Part shown: one piece after another, positions 1 to 8,590 of the stretch
Position numbering within the stretch: the first letter of the stretch is position 1
Layout: every line of letters begins with the position of its first letter
Source of the DNA: Bradyrhizobium sp. LMTR 3
GTDB taxonomy: Bacteria > Pseudomonadota > Alphaproteobacteria > Rhizobiales > Xanthobacteraceae
Length of the DNA stretch: 64,000 bases
Direction of reading: 5' to 3'
NCBI RefSeq assembly: GCF_001693485.1
Contig: NZ_MAXC01000049.1
Location: 372,001 to 436,000 of the forward strand
The notes under the pieces: model-generated
What the model saw: the letters and a program-made list of their open reading frames with translations, nothing else
Told to the model about the DNA's origin: nothing
Database searches by the model: none
Made by a program: the position numbers and the translations under genes

Positions 1-225
1 ATCGCCGCCTCAGGCGGCTGTGCGCCGGTTTTCAAAGACTCGGAGATGGTCGGCGCTTACGGGATCAGCGGCGCTACCAGCGATCAGGACGAACAGATCG
101 GCCGGTACGCGCGTGCGAAGGTGGGATGGGCCCATATCGCAGAGCACGACACCACTCCCGAGAGCGTCAAGCAGCATGTCAACGAGATCTACGCCAAGGT
201 GGGTCTCGGTGACCAATCCTTGTGA
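1..225 (+). CDS. GlcG/HbpS-type heme-binding family protein, 3' part
   Basis: Frame 1 is open from the window edge to TGA at 223-225 (74 codons seen). The segment AASGGCAP, then GAYGISGATSDQDEQIGRYA, matches the C-terminal half of the GlcG/HbpS family (PF03928), whose members bind heme or degradation products and often sit in aromatic or glycolate catabolic operons. The start lies outside the window. Its stop is next to or overlaps the start of the hydratase gene, so it is most likely the first visible gene of the meta-cleavage operon. The exact role in the pathway cannot be read from the sequence. Confidence 0.7.
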   Translation: MAASGGCAPVFKDSEMVGAYGISGATSDQDEQIGRYARAKVGWAHIAEHDTTPESVKQHVNEIYAKVGLGDQSL

Positions 226-245
226 CGATCATGCAGGTCAATACC

Positions 246-1064
246 ATGGCGACATTCTCAATCGATATTGCCGGCGCGGCACATTCACTGCGCGAAGCCA
301 CGCGCACTGGAAATCTCATTGCTCCGCTGCGTGAGACGTTCCCACTGATAACGGCGGCTGACGCCTACGCGATCCAGCGCACAAACACAGAGCATCGGGT
401 GCGCGAGGAAGGCCGACGTATCGTCGGCTGCAAGATCGGCCTGACGGCGAAGGCGGTGCAGGCGCAACTCGGTGTCGATCAGCCCGACTTTGGCATGTTG
501 TTTGATGACATGGGTTTCGGCGACGGCGAACCGGTTTCGATGGAAGGGTTGCAGCAGCCGAAGATCGAGGCGGAGGTGGCTTTCGTTCTCGGGCGCGACC
601 TGGACATGGAGAAGCCCGGGCATGCCGACGTCATCCAGGCGATCGATCACTTGCTACCCGCGCTCGAAATCGTCGGCAGCCGCATCGCGGACTGGAACAT
701 CCGCTTCGTCGACACAGTTGCGGACAACGCCTCTTCCGGCGCTTACGTGCTTGGAAGCACGCCGAAAAAATTGTCCCACGTCGACCTCCGGCTCTGTGGC
801 ATGGTGATGACGCGGCGCGGTGAACCCGTTTCCGTCGGCGCCGGTGCAGCGTGCCTGGGCAACCCGCTCAATGCGGTGGTCTGGCTTGCCCGCACGATGG
901 CCGCCGTGGGGCAGCCGCTCCGTGCCGGCCACCTGGTGCTTTCAGGCGCGCTTGGACCGATGGTTGCCGTGAACGCAGGCGACATCTTCGAGACTCGCAT
1001 CAACGGCTTGGGCAGCGTCAAAGCCGTATTCGAAACTGAGCCGACAGGAAGACAACTCACATGA
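246..1064 (+). CDS. mhpD: 2-oxopent-4-enoate hydratase (fumarylacetoacetase-fold)
   Basis: Hydrates 2-hydroxypenta-2,4-dienoate to 4-hydroxy-2-oxovalerate in the lower meta-cleavage pathway. The protein shows the family hallmarks: DAYAIQ near the N-terminus, GCKIGLTAKAVQAQLGVDQPDFG, the metal-site run KIEAEVAF, and DNASSGAYVLG. About 272 residues, close to DmpE/MhpD. Three in-frame starts exist (GTG 222, ATG 231, ATG 246); 246 is preferred because it gives the usual family N-terminus, but RBS signals are weak. The end overlaps the decarboxylase start by 4 bases, implying translational coupling. Hydratase and decarboxylase are paralogues; the next gene carries the decarboxylase-like motifs, so this one is called hydratase. 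Confidence 0.88.
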   Translation: MATFSIDIAGAAHSLREATRTGNLIAPLRETFPLITAADAYAIQRTNTEHRVREEGRRIVGCKIGLTAKAVQAQLGVDQPDFGMLFDDMGFGDGEPVSMEGLQQPKIEAEVAFVLGRDLDMEKPGHADVIQAIDHLLPALEIVGSRIADWNIRFVDTVADNASSGAYVLGSTPKKLSHVDLRLCGMVMTRRGEPVSVGAGAACLGNPLNAVVWLARTMAAVGQPLRAGHLVLSGALGPMVAVNAGDIFETRINGLGSVKAVFETEPTGRQLT

Positions 1065-1828
1065 ACCGTGTCGAGGAATTGGCAGAGCAGCTCGACGCCG
1101 CGGCGCGCGACGCCCGCGAAGTCACGCAGATCGATCCTGAGGGGCACTTGTCACTGCAGGACGCGTACGCGATCCAGCGTGCGTCCATCGAGCGCCGCGT
1201 GTCCCGTGGCGCTGGGCGAATAGGCGTGAAGATGGGATTCACGAGCCGCGCCAAGATGGTTCAGATGGGCCTCAGCGACGTCATATGGGGGCGTTTGACC
1301 AGCGATATGCTGATCGAGGAAGGGATGGCCACATCGTTCGTACGCTTTGTGCATCCGCGTGTAGAACCGGAAATCGCATTTCTCCTGAAGAAGCCATTGT
1401 CAGGCCATGTCACCGCCGCGGAAGCGCTCGCCGCCGTGGAGGCGGTCGCGCCTGCGCTCGAGGTTATCGATTCCCGATATCGCGACTTCAAGTTCACGTT
1501 GCCCGAGGTGATCGCCGACAACGCGTCATCCAGCGGGATCGTGGTCGGGCCGTGGACCGACCCGCGCGAAGACTTCAGCAATCTCGGCCTCACCATGAGC
1601 ATCGACGGCCGCGTCGCGCACGTGGGATCGACGGCCGCCATCCTCGGTCACCCGCTTCGGTCGCTGGTCGCCGCTGCGCGCCTTTCCGATGCGGCGGGCG
1701 AACCGCTACAGGCCGGCTGGGTGGTGATGGCAGGCGGCGCCACGCCGGCCGAGTGGGTCAAGCCCGGCCAGTATGTCTCCATCGAGATGGAACGGCTGGG
1801 CGGCGCCGGTTTCCACATGGAGAATTGA
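1061..1828 (+). CDS. dmpH: 4-oxalocrotonate decarboxylase
   Basis: Decarboxylates 2-oxohex-3-enedioate to 2-oxopent-4-enoate and in known pathways forms a complex with the hydratase. The 255-residue protein has the DmpH/XylI-type motif GVKMGFTSRAKMVQMGL, the metal-binding HPRVEPEIAF, and VIDSRYRDFKF with DNASSSG. It starts with ATG inside the stop of the hydratase gene (ATGA overlap) and ends 3 bases before the aldehyde dehydrogenase start. A separate oxalocrotonate tautomerase and the upper-pathway dioxygenase are not visible in the window. Confidence 0.88.
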   Translation: MNRVEELAEQLDAAARDAREVTQIDPEGHLSLQDAYAIQRASIERRVSRGAGRIGVKMGFTSRAKMVQMGLSDVIWGRLTSDMLIEEGMATSFVRFVHPRVEPEIAFLLKKPLSGHVTAAEALAAVEAVAPALEVIDSRYRDFKFTLPEVIADNASSSGIVVGPWTDPREDFSNLGLTMSIDGRVAHVGSTAAILGHPLRSLVAAARLSDAAGEPLQAGWVVMAGGATPAEWVKPGQYVSIEMERLGGAGFHMEN

Positions 1829-1831
1829 CCG

Positions 1832-2803
1832 ATGCCCAACACAACGATCCCCAAGGTCAAGGCCGCGATCATGGGCTCCGGCAATATCGGCACCGATCTC
1901 ATGATCAAGGTGATGCGCCACGCCAGACACGTCGAAATGGGTGCGATGGTAGGCGTCGATCCCCAGTCGGACGGGCTCGCTCGGGCAAAGCGCCTCAACG
2001 TCGCGACCACCGCAGAAGGCATCGACGGACTGCTCAAGCTGGAAATATTCCCCGAGATCGACGTCGTCTTCGACGCCACGTCGGCGGGCGCTCACCGACA
2101 TCACAACGACGTGCTGCAGCGTGATGGCATCCAGATGATCGATCTCACCCCCGCGGCTGTCGGTCCCTATGTGATTCCGGCGATAAACCTGGAGGCCGAG
2201 AACGCCGCCAACATGAACATGGTGACGTGCGGCGGGCAGGCGACGATCCCCATCGTCGCAGCCGTATCTCGTGTCGCGAAAGTTCACTACGCGGAGATCG
2301 TGGCGTCCATCTCGAGCAAGTCGGCAGGGCCGGGCACGCGGGCCAACATCGACGAATTCACCGAGACCACGCGCGCGGCGATCGAAAAACTCGGCGGTGC
2401 TGAGCGGGGCAAGGCTGCCATCGTGCTGAACCCGGCCGAGCCGCCGCTCATCATGCGCGATACCGTGTTCATGCTGTCCGAACTTGCAGAGCAAGCCGCG
2501 ATCGAGGCCAGCATCTTGGAGATGGTCGCGCGTGTGCAGGCTTATGTGCCGGGCTACCGGCTCAAGCAGCGGGTGCAATTCGACGTCATTCCGCCGGCCG
2601 CGCCGCTCAACGTGCCGAAGCTTGGGCCCCGGCATGGCCTGAAGACTTCGGTCTTCCTCGAGGTCGAGGGCGCGGCGCACTACCTGCCTTCCTACGCCGG
2701 AAACCTGGACATCATGACATCGGCGGCGCTGGCCTGCGGCGACATGATGGCCCGTCGGCGTATCGAGGCGGGCATCGCGCGCGGTCTGAAGCAGCCGGCG
2801 TGA
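1832..2803 (+). CDS. dmpF: acetaldehyde dehydrogenase (acylating)
   Basis: Converts acetaldehyde, NAD and CoA to acetyl-CoA; in known systems it channels its substrate from the aldolase. The 323-residue protein has the Rossmann motif GSGNIGTDL (about 15-23), FDATSAGAH, and the catalytic cysteine in MVTCGGQATIP (Cys133). Length matches DmpF/MhpF/BphJ. It lies 3 bases downstream of the decarboxylase and ends where the aldolase leader begins. No substitutions at recognised residues were noticed. Confidence 0.95.
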   Translation: MPNTTIPKVKAAIMGSGNIGTDLMIKVMRHARHVEMGAMVGVDPQSDGLARAKRLNVATTAEGIDGLLKLEIFPEIDVVFDATSAGAHRHHNDVLQRDGIQMIDLTPAAVGPYVIPAINLEAENAANMNMVTCGGQATIPIVAAVSRVAKVHYAEIVASISSKSAGPGTRANIDEFTETTRAAIEKLGGAERGKAAIVLNPAEPPLIMRDTVFMLSELAEQAAIEASILEMVARVQAYVPGYRLKQRVQFDVIPPAAPLNVPKLGPRHGLKTSVFLEVEGAAHYLPSYAGNLDIMTSAALACGDMMARRRIEAGIARGLKQPA

Positions 2804-2832
2804 CTTTCTCCGAACCATCAGGGAATATCGGC

Positions 2833-3861
2833 ATGAGCAAAAAGCTATACATCTCTGATGTGACGCTGCGCGATGGCAGCCACGCGGTTCGCCATCAGTA
2901 CAGCATCGACCAGGTCAAGGCGATCTCGGCGGCGCTGGATGCAGCCGGCGTCGACAGCATCGAGGTAGCGCATGGCGACGGTCTGGAAGGGTCCAGCTTC
3001 AACTACGGATTCGGTGCGCACACCGACGTGGAGTGGATATCGGCCGTCGCCGAGACCGTAAAGAGCGCGAAAGTCGCCACGCTGCTGCTGCCCGGCATCG
3101 GCACCACGCACGATCTGCGCCAGGCCTATCGCGCGGGCGCTCGCGTCGTGCGCGTGGCCACGCACTGCACTGAAGCGGATGTCTCGCGCCAGCATCTCGA
3201 ATACGCGCGCGAACTGGGCATGGATCCGGTTGGCTTCCTGATGATGAGCCACATGGCGACGCCTCGAAAGCTAGCCGAGCAGGCCAGGCTGATGGAGAGC
3301 TATGGTGCAAATTGCGTCTACGTCGTCGACTCGGGCGGAGCGCTCAAGATGAACGACGTGCGGGACCGCTTCCGGGCCTTCAAGGACGTGCTGAAACCCG
3401 AGACGCAGACGGGCATGCACGCCCATCACAATCTTAGTCTCGGCGTCGCGAACTCGATCGTCGCCGTGGAGGAAGGCTGCGACCGCATCGATGCCAGCCT
3501 GGCCGGCATGGGCGCCGGTGCGGGCAACGCCCCGCTAGAGGTATTTGTCGCCGTGGCTGACCGCATGGGCTGGAATCACGGCACTGACCTCTACGCACTG
3601 ATGGATGCGGCGGACGAGCTCGTGCGGCCTCTGCAGGACCGGCCGGTGCGCGTTGATCGAGAGACTCTGGCCCTTGGTTACGCCGGCGTTTACTCGAGCT
3701 TCCTGCGGCACGCGGAGGCTGCGGCGCACAAATACGGACTGAAGAGCGTCGACATTCTGGTCGAACTGGGCAGGCGCAAGATGGTCGGGGGACAAGAGGA
3801 CATGATCATCGACGTGGCGCTGGATCTGCTGAGGGATGCTCCGCACGAGGCCCAAGCCTGA
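2833..3861 (+). CDS. dmpG: 4-hydroxy-2-oxovalerate aldolase
   Basis: Cleaves 4-hydroxy-2-oxovalerate to pyruvate and acetaldehyde. It is a metal-dependent HMGL-like TIM barrel: the N-terminal DVTLRDGSHAVRHQ supplies the metal Asp and catalytic Arg, HAHHNLSLGVANS the metal histidines, and GAGAGNAPLE is the family signature. The ATG at 2833 is preferred (342 residues) because AGGGA lies about 10 bases upstream and the protein then begins at the family N-terminus; a GTG at 2800 overlapping the dehydrogenase stop would add 11 residues. Last enzyme of the operon. Confidence 0.95.
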   Translation: MSKKLYISDVTLRDGSHAVRHQYSIDQVKAISAALDAAGVDSIEVAHGDGLEGSSFNYGFGAHTDVEWISAVAETVKSAKVATLLLPGIGTTHDLRQAYRAGARVVRVATHCTEADVSRQHLEYARELGMDPVGFLMMSHMATPRKLAEQARLMESYGANCVYVVDSGGALKMNDVRDRFRAFKDVLKPETQTGMHAHHNLSLGVANSIVAVEEGCDRIDASLAGMGAGAGNAPLEVFVAVADRMGWNHGTDLYALMDAADELVRPLQDRPVRVDRETLALGYAGVYSSFLRHAEAAAHKYGLKSVDILVELGRRKMVGGQEDMIIDVALDLLRDAPHEAQA

Positions 3862-3934
3862 GCCGGCGATGAGCGAGGCCGCGTGATCGAGCTGTCTCGC
3901 GTCTGACGATCAAATTACAAGGGGAGGGCAGTTC

Positions 3935-4990
3935 ATGCATAAGCTATCGGGCGCTTTGTTCTTGGTTGGCGTCGTTCTCATGGCCGTCTCCGCCGCGAGC
4001 CAGGGAGCGCCGGCGAAATCTCTGGGAGGCCCGCTCAACCTGGCGGACGAAGGCATGTTCTTCGTCAGCGGAACGTCCTTGCTGTCCAATCACCCGGGTG
4101 CCTCTCCCGCGGGTCCTTCGCGGCCCGGTACGGTGACGGTCAACCAGATGTATGTGCACTATCGGATCCCGGCCCAGCTCACCAGTCCGATGCCGATCGT
4201 GCTTGTCCACGGCGGCGGGTTGACGGGGGCGAGCTACGAGACCACGCCGGACGGCCGCGAGGGCTGGGCGACCTATCTGACGCGCAAGGGATATGCGGTC
4301 TACGTCGTGGACACGCCGGGTCGTGGACGCGCGGGGTTCAACGCTACGGCCATCAACCAGGCAAAGGCCGAGTCCAGTGTGGCTGCACTGCCGGGCAACA
4401 TGCTGATGGTAACAGCCGAATTGGCGTGGCCCCTCTTTCGTTTCGGACCGACATCCGGAACGGCGTTTCCGGATACTCAATTCTCGACCGAGGCGTTCAA
4501 CGCCTTCGGCTCGCAAGGTGTGCCGTTCGGGGAAGCGACGCTGGAGGGAGGTGCGATGGCAACCGCCCCGCGCGCCCTTGCAGCATTGCTCGACAAGATC
4601 GGTCCGGCCGTGGTCGTCGTGCATTCGCTCGCTGGTCCCTTTGCCGATGCTCTCGTCGAGATGCGGCCCCGTCTGGTCAAGGCTGTGGTCAACATCGAAG
4701 GCGCGCAGGCAATTATCCCCACCGAGCCTCAGATCGAAGCTTACCGAGACATCCCGGTGCTCGAACTGTTCGGCGATCACCTGGACGCTCCCGTCTTCAC
4801 CGGTCGCCCGCGCTACGAAGCACGAAAGGCTGTCGTGGAGCGCATCAAGAAGCGGGGCGGAGACAAGGCAACACTCGTTCGGCTTCCTGATGTGGGGATG
4901 AAGGGCAACTCCCACATGATGATGCAGGACAGGAATAACCTTCAGGTGGCAGACTTCGTGCTTGATTGGATTGCGAACAATGTCAAGTGA
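3935..4990 (+). CDS. secreted alpha/beta-hydrolase
   Basis: Predicted esterase or lactonase of unknown substrate. The first about 25 residues form a signal peptide (hydrophobic LFLVGVVLMAVSAAS), so it is exported. The oxyanion strand reads IVLVHGGGLTG; the nucleophile elbow is VVVVHSLAG, i.e. HSxAG rather than the usual GxSxG, with Ser231; a C-terminal GNSHMMM offers the catalytic His. 351 residues. It begins 73 bases after the aldolase with a purine-rich RBS (AAGGGGAGG), so it is probably co-transcribed with or regulated like the meta-cleavage operon. Confidence 0.8.
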   Translation: MHKLSGALFLVGVVLMAVSAASQGAPAKSLGGPLNLADEGMFFVSGTSLLSNHPGASPAGPSRPGTVTVNQMYVHYRIPAQLTSPMPIVLVHGGGLTGASYETTPDGREGWATYLTRKGYAVYVVDTPGRGRAGFNATAINQAKAESSVAALPGNMLMVTAELAWPLFRFGPTSGTAFPDTQFSTEAFNAFGSQGVPFGEATLEGGAMATAPRALAALLDKIGPAVVVVHSLAGPFADALVEMRPRLVKAVVNIEGAQAIIPTEPQIEAYRDIPVLELFGDHLDAPVFTGRPRYEARKAVVERIKKRGGDKATLVRLPDVGMKGNSHMMMQDRNNLQVADFVLDWIANNVK

Positions 4991-5180
4991 TGTCCAAGGC
5001 ACAACCGGACGATGTTGGCTTCTACTAGAAGCAGCAGTTCGAATGGCAATGTTTGGGATCACGTCGCTTCAGCAGATCGATCCGACCCGAGACAGATCCC
5101 GGACTCATGATCAATTTGCCCCTGGTCACAGAACTCGCGCAGCTCAGCGGCTGGACGAAGACCGCTCACGGTGCCCGACG

Positions 5181-5987
5181 ATGAGCTCGAGGTTTCTCGT
5201 GCGCTGCGCCTTGCTCTCGCTGATTGCGATCTTGCTCGCGTGTCCAGGTAAGGCTGCCGACCCAGTGTTGGCGCCGAGCGGCACGCTGCGCGCTGCATAT
5301 ATCGGTCCGAACGTCGCGCAGGCTCGCCTCGATTCGGCAACCGGCATAATTTCGGGTGCGATCGCCGACATCGCGCGCGAGTTGGGCCGCCGGGCTGATG
5401 TGCCGGTCAGCATCACGCCCCTCCCGACGGCCGCCGCCGTGCTCGATGCGGTCCGAAGCGGCCAGGTCGACATTGGATTTGTCGCTCCGAACCCGGAGCG
5501 CACTGGCATCGTGCTCTACTCCCGGACATACATGCTGGTGCAGCAGAGTGCGCTTGTGCGAGCCGATTCCCCGCTCCGGTCCGTGAAGGAGCTCGACCGA
5601 CCCGGTCAGGTGATCGGGGTGAACACCGATGACAGCGTCGGCGTGTGGCTGAAGCAGCGGCTGACCGCAGCGAAGGTGCGGGAGACGCCCGACTATACCT
5701 TGCGAGATGCGGTCCAGTGGCTCCGGGACGGGGACGTGATTGCCTTCGCGGGTGGACGACAGCGGCTCTCCAGCGGGACGCGCGGCGTTCCTAGCCTGCG
5801 AATGCTCGACGACAACTTTTACGGTGTGCCGCAAGCCGTGGCCGTGCCACTCGATCACCAGGACCGGCTTCAGTTGGTCAACGCGGCACTCGGCGAGATG
5901 CGCTCGAGCGGCTTGCTGGCGGACTCCGTCGCGCGCAGCGGCATCGAAGGGCTCACGGTTGCGCCAGTCGATACGCAGGGACCGTGA
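5181..5987 (+). CDS. periplasmic solute-binding protein (SBP_bac_3 type)
   Basis: The 268-residue protein starts with a signal sequence (LVRCALLSLIAILLACPGKA). It then shows the bacterial family-3 solute-binding pattern: LRAAYIGPN, GAIADIARELGRRADVPV, VLDAVRSGQVDIGFVAPNPERT, SALVRADSPLRSVKELDRPGQVIGV. The open frame extends upstream to 4962, but the ATG at 5181 is the one that exposes the signal peptide. No permease or ATPase genes follow, so it is an orphan binding protein, perhaps for a substrate of the adjacent catabolic operon. Substrate unknown. Confidence 0.75.
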   Translation: MSSRFLVRCALLSLIAILLACPGKAADPVLAPSGTLRAAYIGPNVAQARLDSATGIISGAIADIARELGRRADVPVSITPLPTAAAVLDAVRSGQVDIGFVAPNPERTGIVLYSRTYMLVQQSALVRADSPLRSVKELDRPGQVIGVNTDDSVGVWLKQRLTAAKVRETPDYTLRDAVQWLRDGDVIAFAGGRQRLSSGTRGVPSLRMLDDNFYGVPQAVAVPLDHQDRLQLVNAALGEMRSSGLLADSVARSGIEGLTVAPVDTQGP

Positions 5988-6427
5988 CCGCGGCTGGCCC
6001 GAGGAGCTTGAACTTCGGCGATCTGACCCGTGCTGTCGTAGGCCACTCGCCCTCTGGCACTTTTCGAACGGGAGCCAGACCTTGCAGATCCCAAGATTGC
6101 CACGGAATGGGCCTACCGTTTTGTTTCGCGGATTGGAGCGGTTATGGAAGCCGCGAACAAACCGGGTTTCCCCTAAACAGAGAATAATCTCGCCAAATCG
6201 CCTCGCGATCTTCGCGATTCTTCCGCTTGCTCCGTAATGAGATGCGCGGCTGGCCGAAGAGCGTGACTTAGGCCTGCTGCCTTCCGCGATCCTGAGACGA
6301 CTTGACGGGCCTGGTCAAATTAGTCTACTTATGCAAGTGACTAACGGCCGGGTAAGCAACCCGCCGACATCGGCGTCGATGGATGTCTAGCGTTCGCCCA
6401 TTGGGCGTTGGGCGCGAGAGGATTCAT
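5988..6427 (+). promoter_or_regulatory. intergenic leader between the two catabolic operons
   Basis: About 440 bases with no convincing gene; short open frames here lack family features. The useful content is at the 3' end: TTGACG at 6302-6307 could be a -35 element, and the regulator-like motif at 6322-6341 lies just downstream of it. An ATG at 6383 in frame with the next gene exists but its RBS is poor. The 5' part (5988-6300) shows nothing recognisable. Confidence 0.4.
6322..6341 (+). promoter_or_regulatory. putative HxlR operator, single copy
   Basis: AGTCTACTTATGCAAGTGAC agrees at 17 of 20 positions with the two motif copies at 15176-15195 and 15199-15218 in front of the HxlR-family gene. 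It contains a short inverted repeat, ACTT-ATGC-AAGT, the kind of site known for HxlR/YodB-type regulators. It lies about 85-105 bases upstream of the crotonase gene start. Binding by the tandem HxlR protein is inferred from the shared motif and synteny. Confidence 0.55.
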
Positions 6428-7201
6428 TTGGAAGAGATCGAGATTAAGCGGCGGAACGGCATCGCGCGTGTAGCCCTAAACCGGCCCTCCGTAAGGAACG
6501 CGGTCACGTTGGCGATGTGGCGCGAACTGGCGAAAGTCTTCTCGCGCTTCGCCGCCGACAGGGATCTGCGTGCGGTCGTGCTGACGGGCGAGGGAAAGGA
6601 TTTCAGCGTCGGCGCCGACATCTCCGAATTCGACGAGATCCGGAACGACAAGCAGCAGAGTGCCGAATACGAAGTCGCCGTCGATGCCTGCTCGGGGGCG
6701 ATCGCCGAATTGGGAAAGCCGGTCGTTGCCGCGATTTCCGGCTATTGTCTGGGTGGAGGCTGCCATCTTGCTTTGGCATGCGACTTCCGTTTTGCCGATC
6801 GGGCAGCGACCGTCGGAATTCCGGCGGCCAAGCTTTCGATCGTCTATGGCGTTCGAAGCGTCCAGCGGTTGGCGGCGCTTGCCGGCATCGCCAACGCCAA
6901 ACGTATCCTGTATTCGGGCGACCGCTATTCCGCCGAGCAGGCGAAATCGATGGGCCTGATCGACGAGATCCACGACGACGCTAGACTCGCGGCCGAGCAA
7001 TTCGTGGAGCGGCTGGCGCTCAATGCGCCGCTTTCGATAGCTGGCGCCAAGTTCATGCTGAACGGCCTCTCCATGGGGCCGGGTGCGCTCGATCTGACGA
7101 CTGCTCAGCGGCTGATCGACGCAGCCTCGGACAGCGAAGATTTCAGGGAAGGCCGACAGGCCTTCGCGGAAAAAAGGCCGCCGCGATTTCGTGGCAAATA
7201 A
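6428..7201 (+). CDS. enoyl-CoA hydratase/isomerase (crotonase) family protein
   Basis: Crotonase-fold acyl-CoA enzyme, first gene of the molybdenum-hydroxylase operon. It shows VLTGEGKDFSVGADISEF and the oxyanion-hole segment SGYCLGGGCHLALACDFR. The two glutamates of true hydratases are not there: GGGCH has His where E144 is expected, and GIPAAKLS has Ala where the second Glu usually follows Pro. It may therefore be a hydrolase or isomerase, like HmfE of furoate degradation. Start TTG 6428 is chosen because GAGAGGA lies 5 bases upstream and the protein then begins at the family N-terminus; ATG 6383 is the alternative. Confidence 0.8.
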   Translation: MEEIEIKRRNGIARVALNRPSVRNAVTLAMWRELAKVFSRFAADRDLRAVVLTGEGKDFSVGADISEFDEIRNDKQQSAEYEVAVDACSGAIAELGKPVVAAISGYCLGGGCHLALACDFRFADRAATVGIPAAKLSIVYGVRSVQRLAALAGIANAKRILYSGDRYSAEQAKSMGLIDEIHDDARLAAEQFVERLALNAPLSIAGAKFMLNGLSMGPGALDLTTAQRLIDAASDSEDFREGRQAFAEKRPPRFRGK

Positions 7202-7245
7202 GAATGGCAAGCAGGGAAGGAAGACGGCCTTGAAGGGCGAGATCG

Positions 7246-8106
7246 ATGAAGCCTGCCAGATTTGAATATGTCGCACCGGCGACGCTGGATGCCGCCGTGG
7301 AAGCGCTCGCGGCGGCCAATGGCGAGGGAAAGGTCCTCGCCGGAGGCCAAAGCCTGCTGCCGCTCCTGAACTTCCGGATGGCGCGGCCCACGGTGCTGGT
7401 CGACCTGAACGGCATCAAGGACCTGTCGTTCATCGAATTGCGCGGCGACAGCGTGGCAATCGGCGCACTGACACGGCATCGCGAGATCGAACACTCGCCG
7501 CTGATTGCGTCCAGGCTGCCGGTGATGTCGGCGGCGATGCGCCACGTGGCGCATCTGGCGATTCGCAACCGCGGGACCATCGGCGGCAGCCTGTCGCATG
7601 CCGACCCGGCGGCCGAACTACCGATGATGGCCATGCTCTACGGCGCCAGTCTCACGGTGCAGGGACCAGGAGGCCGGCGCACGCTCATGGCGAAAGACTT
7701 CTTCGTCGACGCTCTGACGAACTGCCTCGAGCCTGAGGATATCGTCGTGGAGATTGAATTTCCGATCCTGCAGCACGACGGGTGGGCGTTCGAAGAAGTT
7801 GCGCGACGCTTCGGCGATTTCGCGCTCGCGAGCATCGCCATTTCGATCCGACGCGATAAATCCGGGATCGAGGACGCGCGCGTCGCGGTCATGGGCGTGG
7901 CCGACACGCCGCTGCGGCTCGAAAACGTCGAGAAACAGCTCTGTGAAATCGAGGTCGACAGCCGCATGCTTGATCGGTTTTCCGAACTGGTGACGTCCAG
8001 CGTCACTCCCAACAGCGACCTGCACGCCTCAGCCGAATACAGGAAACATCTGCTGGGCGAGCTGGCCAAGCGGGCCATGCGGACAGCGTTGGCAGCGAAA
8101 GGGTGA
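7246..8106 (+). CDS. xanthine dehydrogenase family FAD-binding subunit (CoxM-like)
   Basis: Medium, FAD-binding subunit of a molybdenum hydroxylase. The 286 residues include the two FAD motifs LAGGQSLLPLLNFR and TIGGSLSHADPAAELP, typical of CoxM/XdhB. No four-cysteine insertion is visible, so it does not look like the iron-sulfur containing 4-hydroxybenzoyl-CoA reductase beta subunit. RBS AGGGCGAG precedes the ATG. Four bases separate it from the 2Fe-2S subunit gene. It would pass electrons from the iron-sulfur subunit to an acceptor. Confidence 0.92.
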   Translation: MKPARFEYVAPATLDAAVEALAAANGEGKVLAGGQSLLPLLNFRMARPTVLVDLNGIKDLSFIELRGDSVAIGALTRHREIEHSPLIASRLPVMSAAMRHVAHLAIRNRGTIGGSLSHADPAAELPMMAMLYGASLTVQGPGGRRTLMAKDFFVDALTNCLEPEDIVVEIEFPILQHDGWAFEEVARRFGDFALASIAISIRRDKSGIEDARVAVMGVADTPLRLENVEKQLCEIEVDSRMLDRFSELVTSSVTPNSDLHASAEYRKHLLGELAKRAMRTALAAKG

Positions 8107-8110
8107 TCCG

Positions 8111-8590
8111 ATGACCGTGAATGTATCGGTGACGGTGAATGGAACGAGGCATGACGTTTCCGGCGTCGAGCCGCGTCTGCTGTTGTCCGATTTTCTGCGC
8201 GAGACGCTCGGACTGACCGGGACACATGTCGGCTGCGAACATGGCGTCTGCGGAGCGTGCACGGTGCTGATGGATGGCCACAGCGTGCGGTCCTGCCTCA
8301 TGCTCGCCGTCCAGGCCAACGGCAGCGAGATCACCACGGTCGAGGGACTGGGAGCACCGGAAGCGCTCAACGCCCTTCAGACTCAGTTTCGCGAGCATCA
8401 CGGCCTCCAGTGCGGGTTTTGCACGCCCGGCATGCTGATGACGGGCGAGGATCTGCTCCGCAAGTATCCGCTCGCGACCGACGAGGAGATCAGGGAAGGC
8501 CTCTCCGGAAATCTCTGCCGCTGCACGGGCTATCAGAACATCGTGGCTGCGATCAGGAGTGCCGCCGCCATCCTCCGGGAGAATGTGTGA
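8111..8590 (+). CDS. (2Fe-2S)-binding subunit of molybdenum hydroxylase (CoxS-like)
   Basis: Small subunit, 159 residues, complete for both clusters: the plant-ferredoxin type cluster with Cys42, Cys47, Cys50 and Cys62 (GCEHGVCGAC), and the second cluster with Cys101, Cys104, Cys136 and Cys138 (CGFCTPGM and CRCTG). It carries electrons from the molybdenum site to the FAD subunit. Its TGA overlaps the ATG of the downstream MBL-fold gene, so the latter is translated from the same message. Confidence 0.95.
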   Translation: MTVNVSVTVNGTRHDVSGVEPRLLLSDFLRETLGLTGTHVGCEHGVCGACTVLMDGHSVRSCLMLAVQANGSEITTVEGLGAPEALNALQTQFREHHGLQCGFCTPGMLMTGEDLLRKYPLATDEEIREGLSGNLCRCTGYQNIVAAIRSAAAILRENV

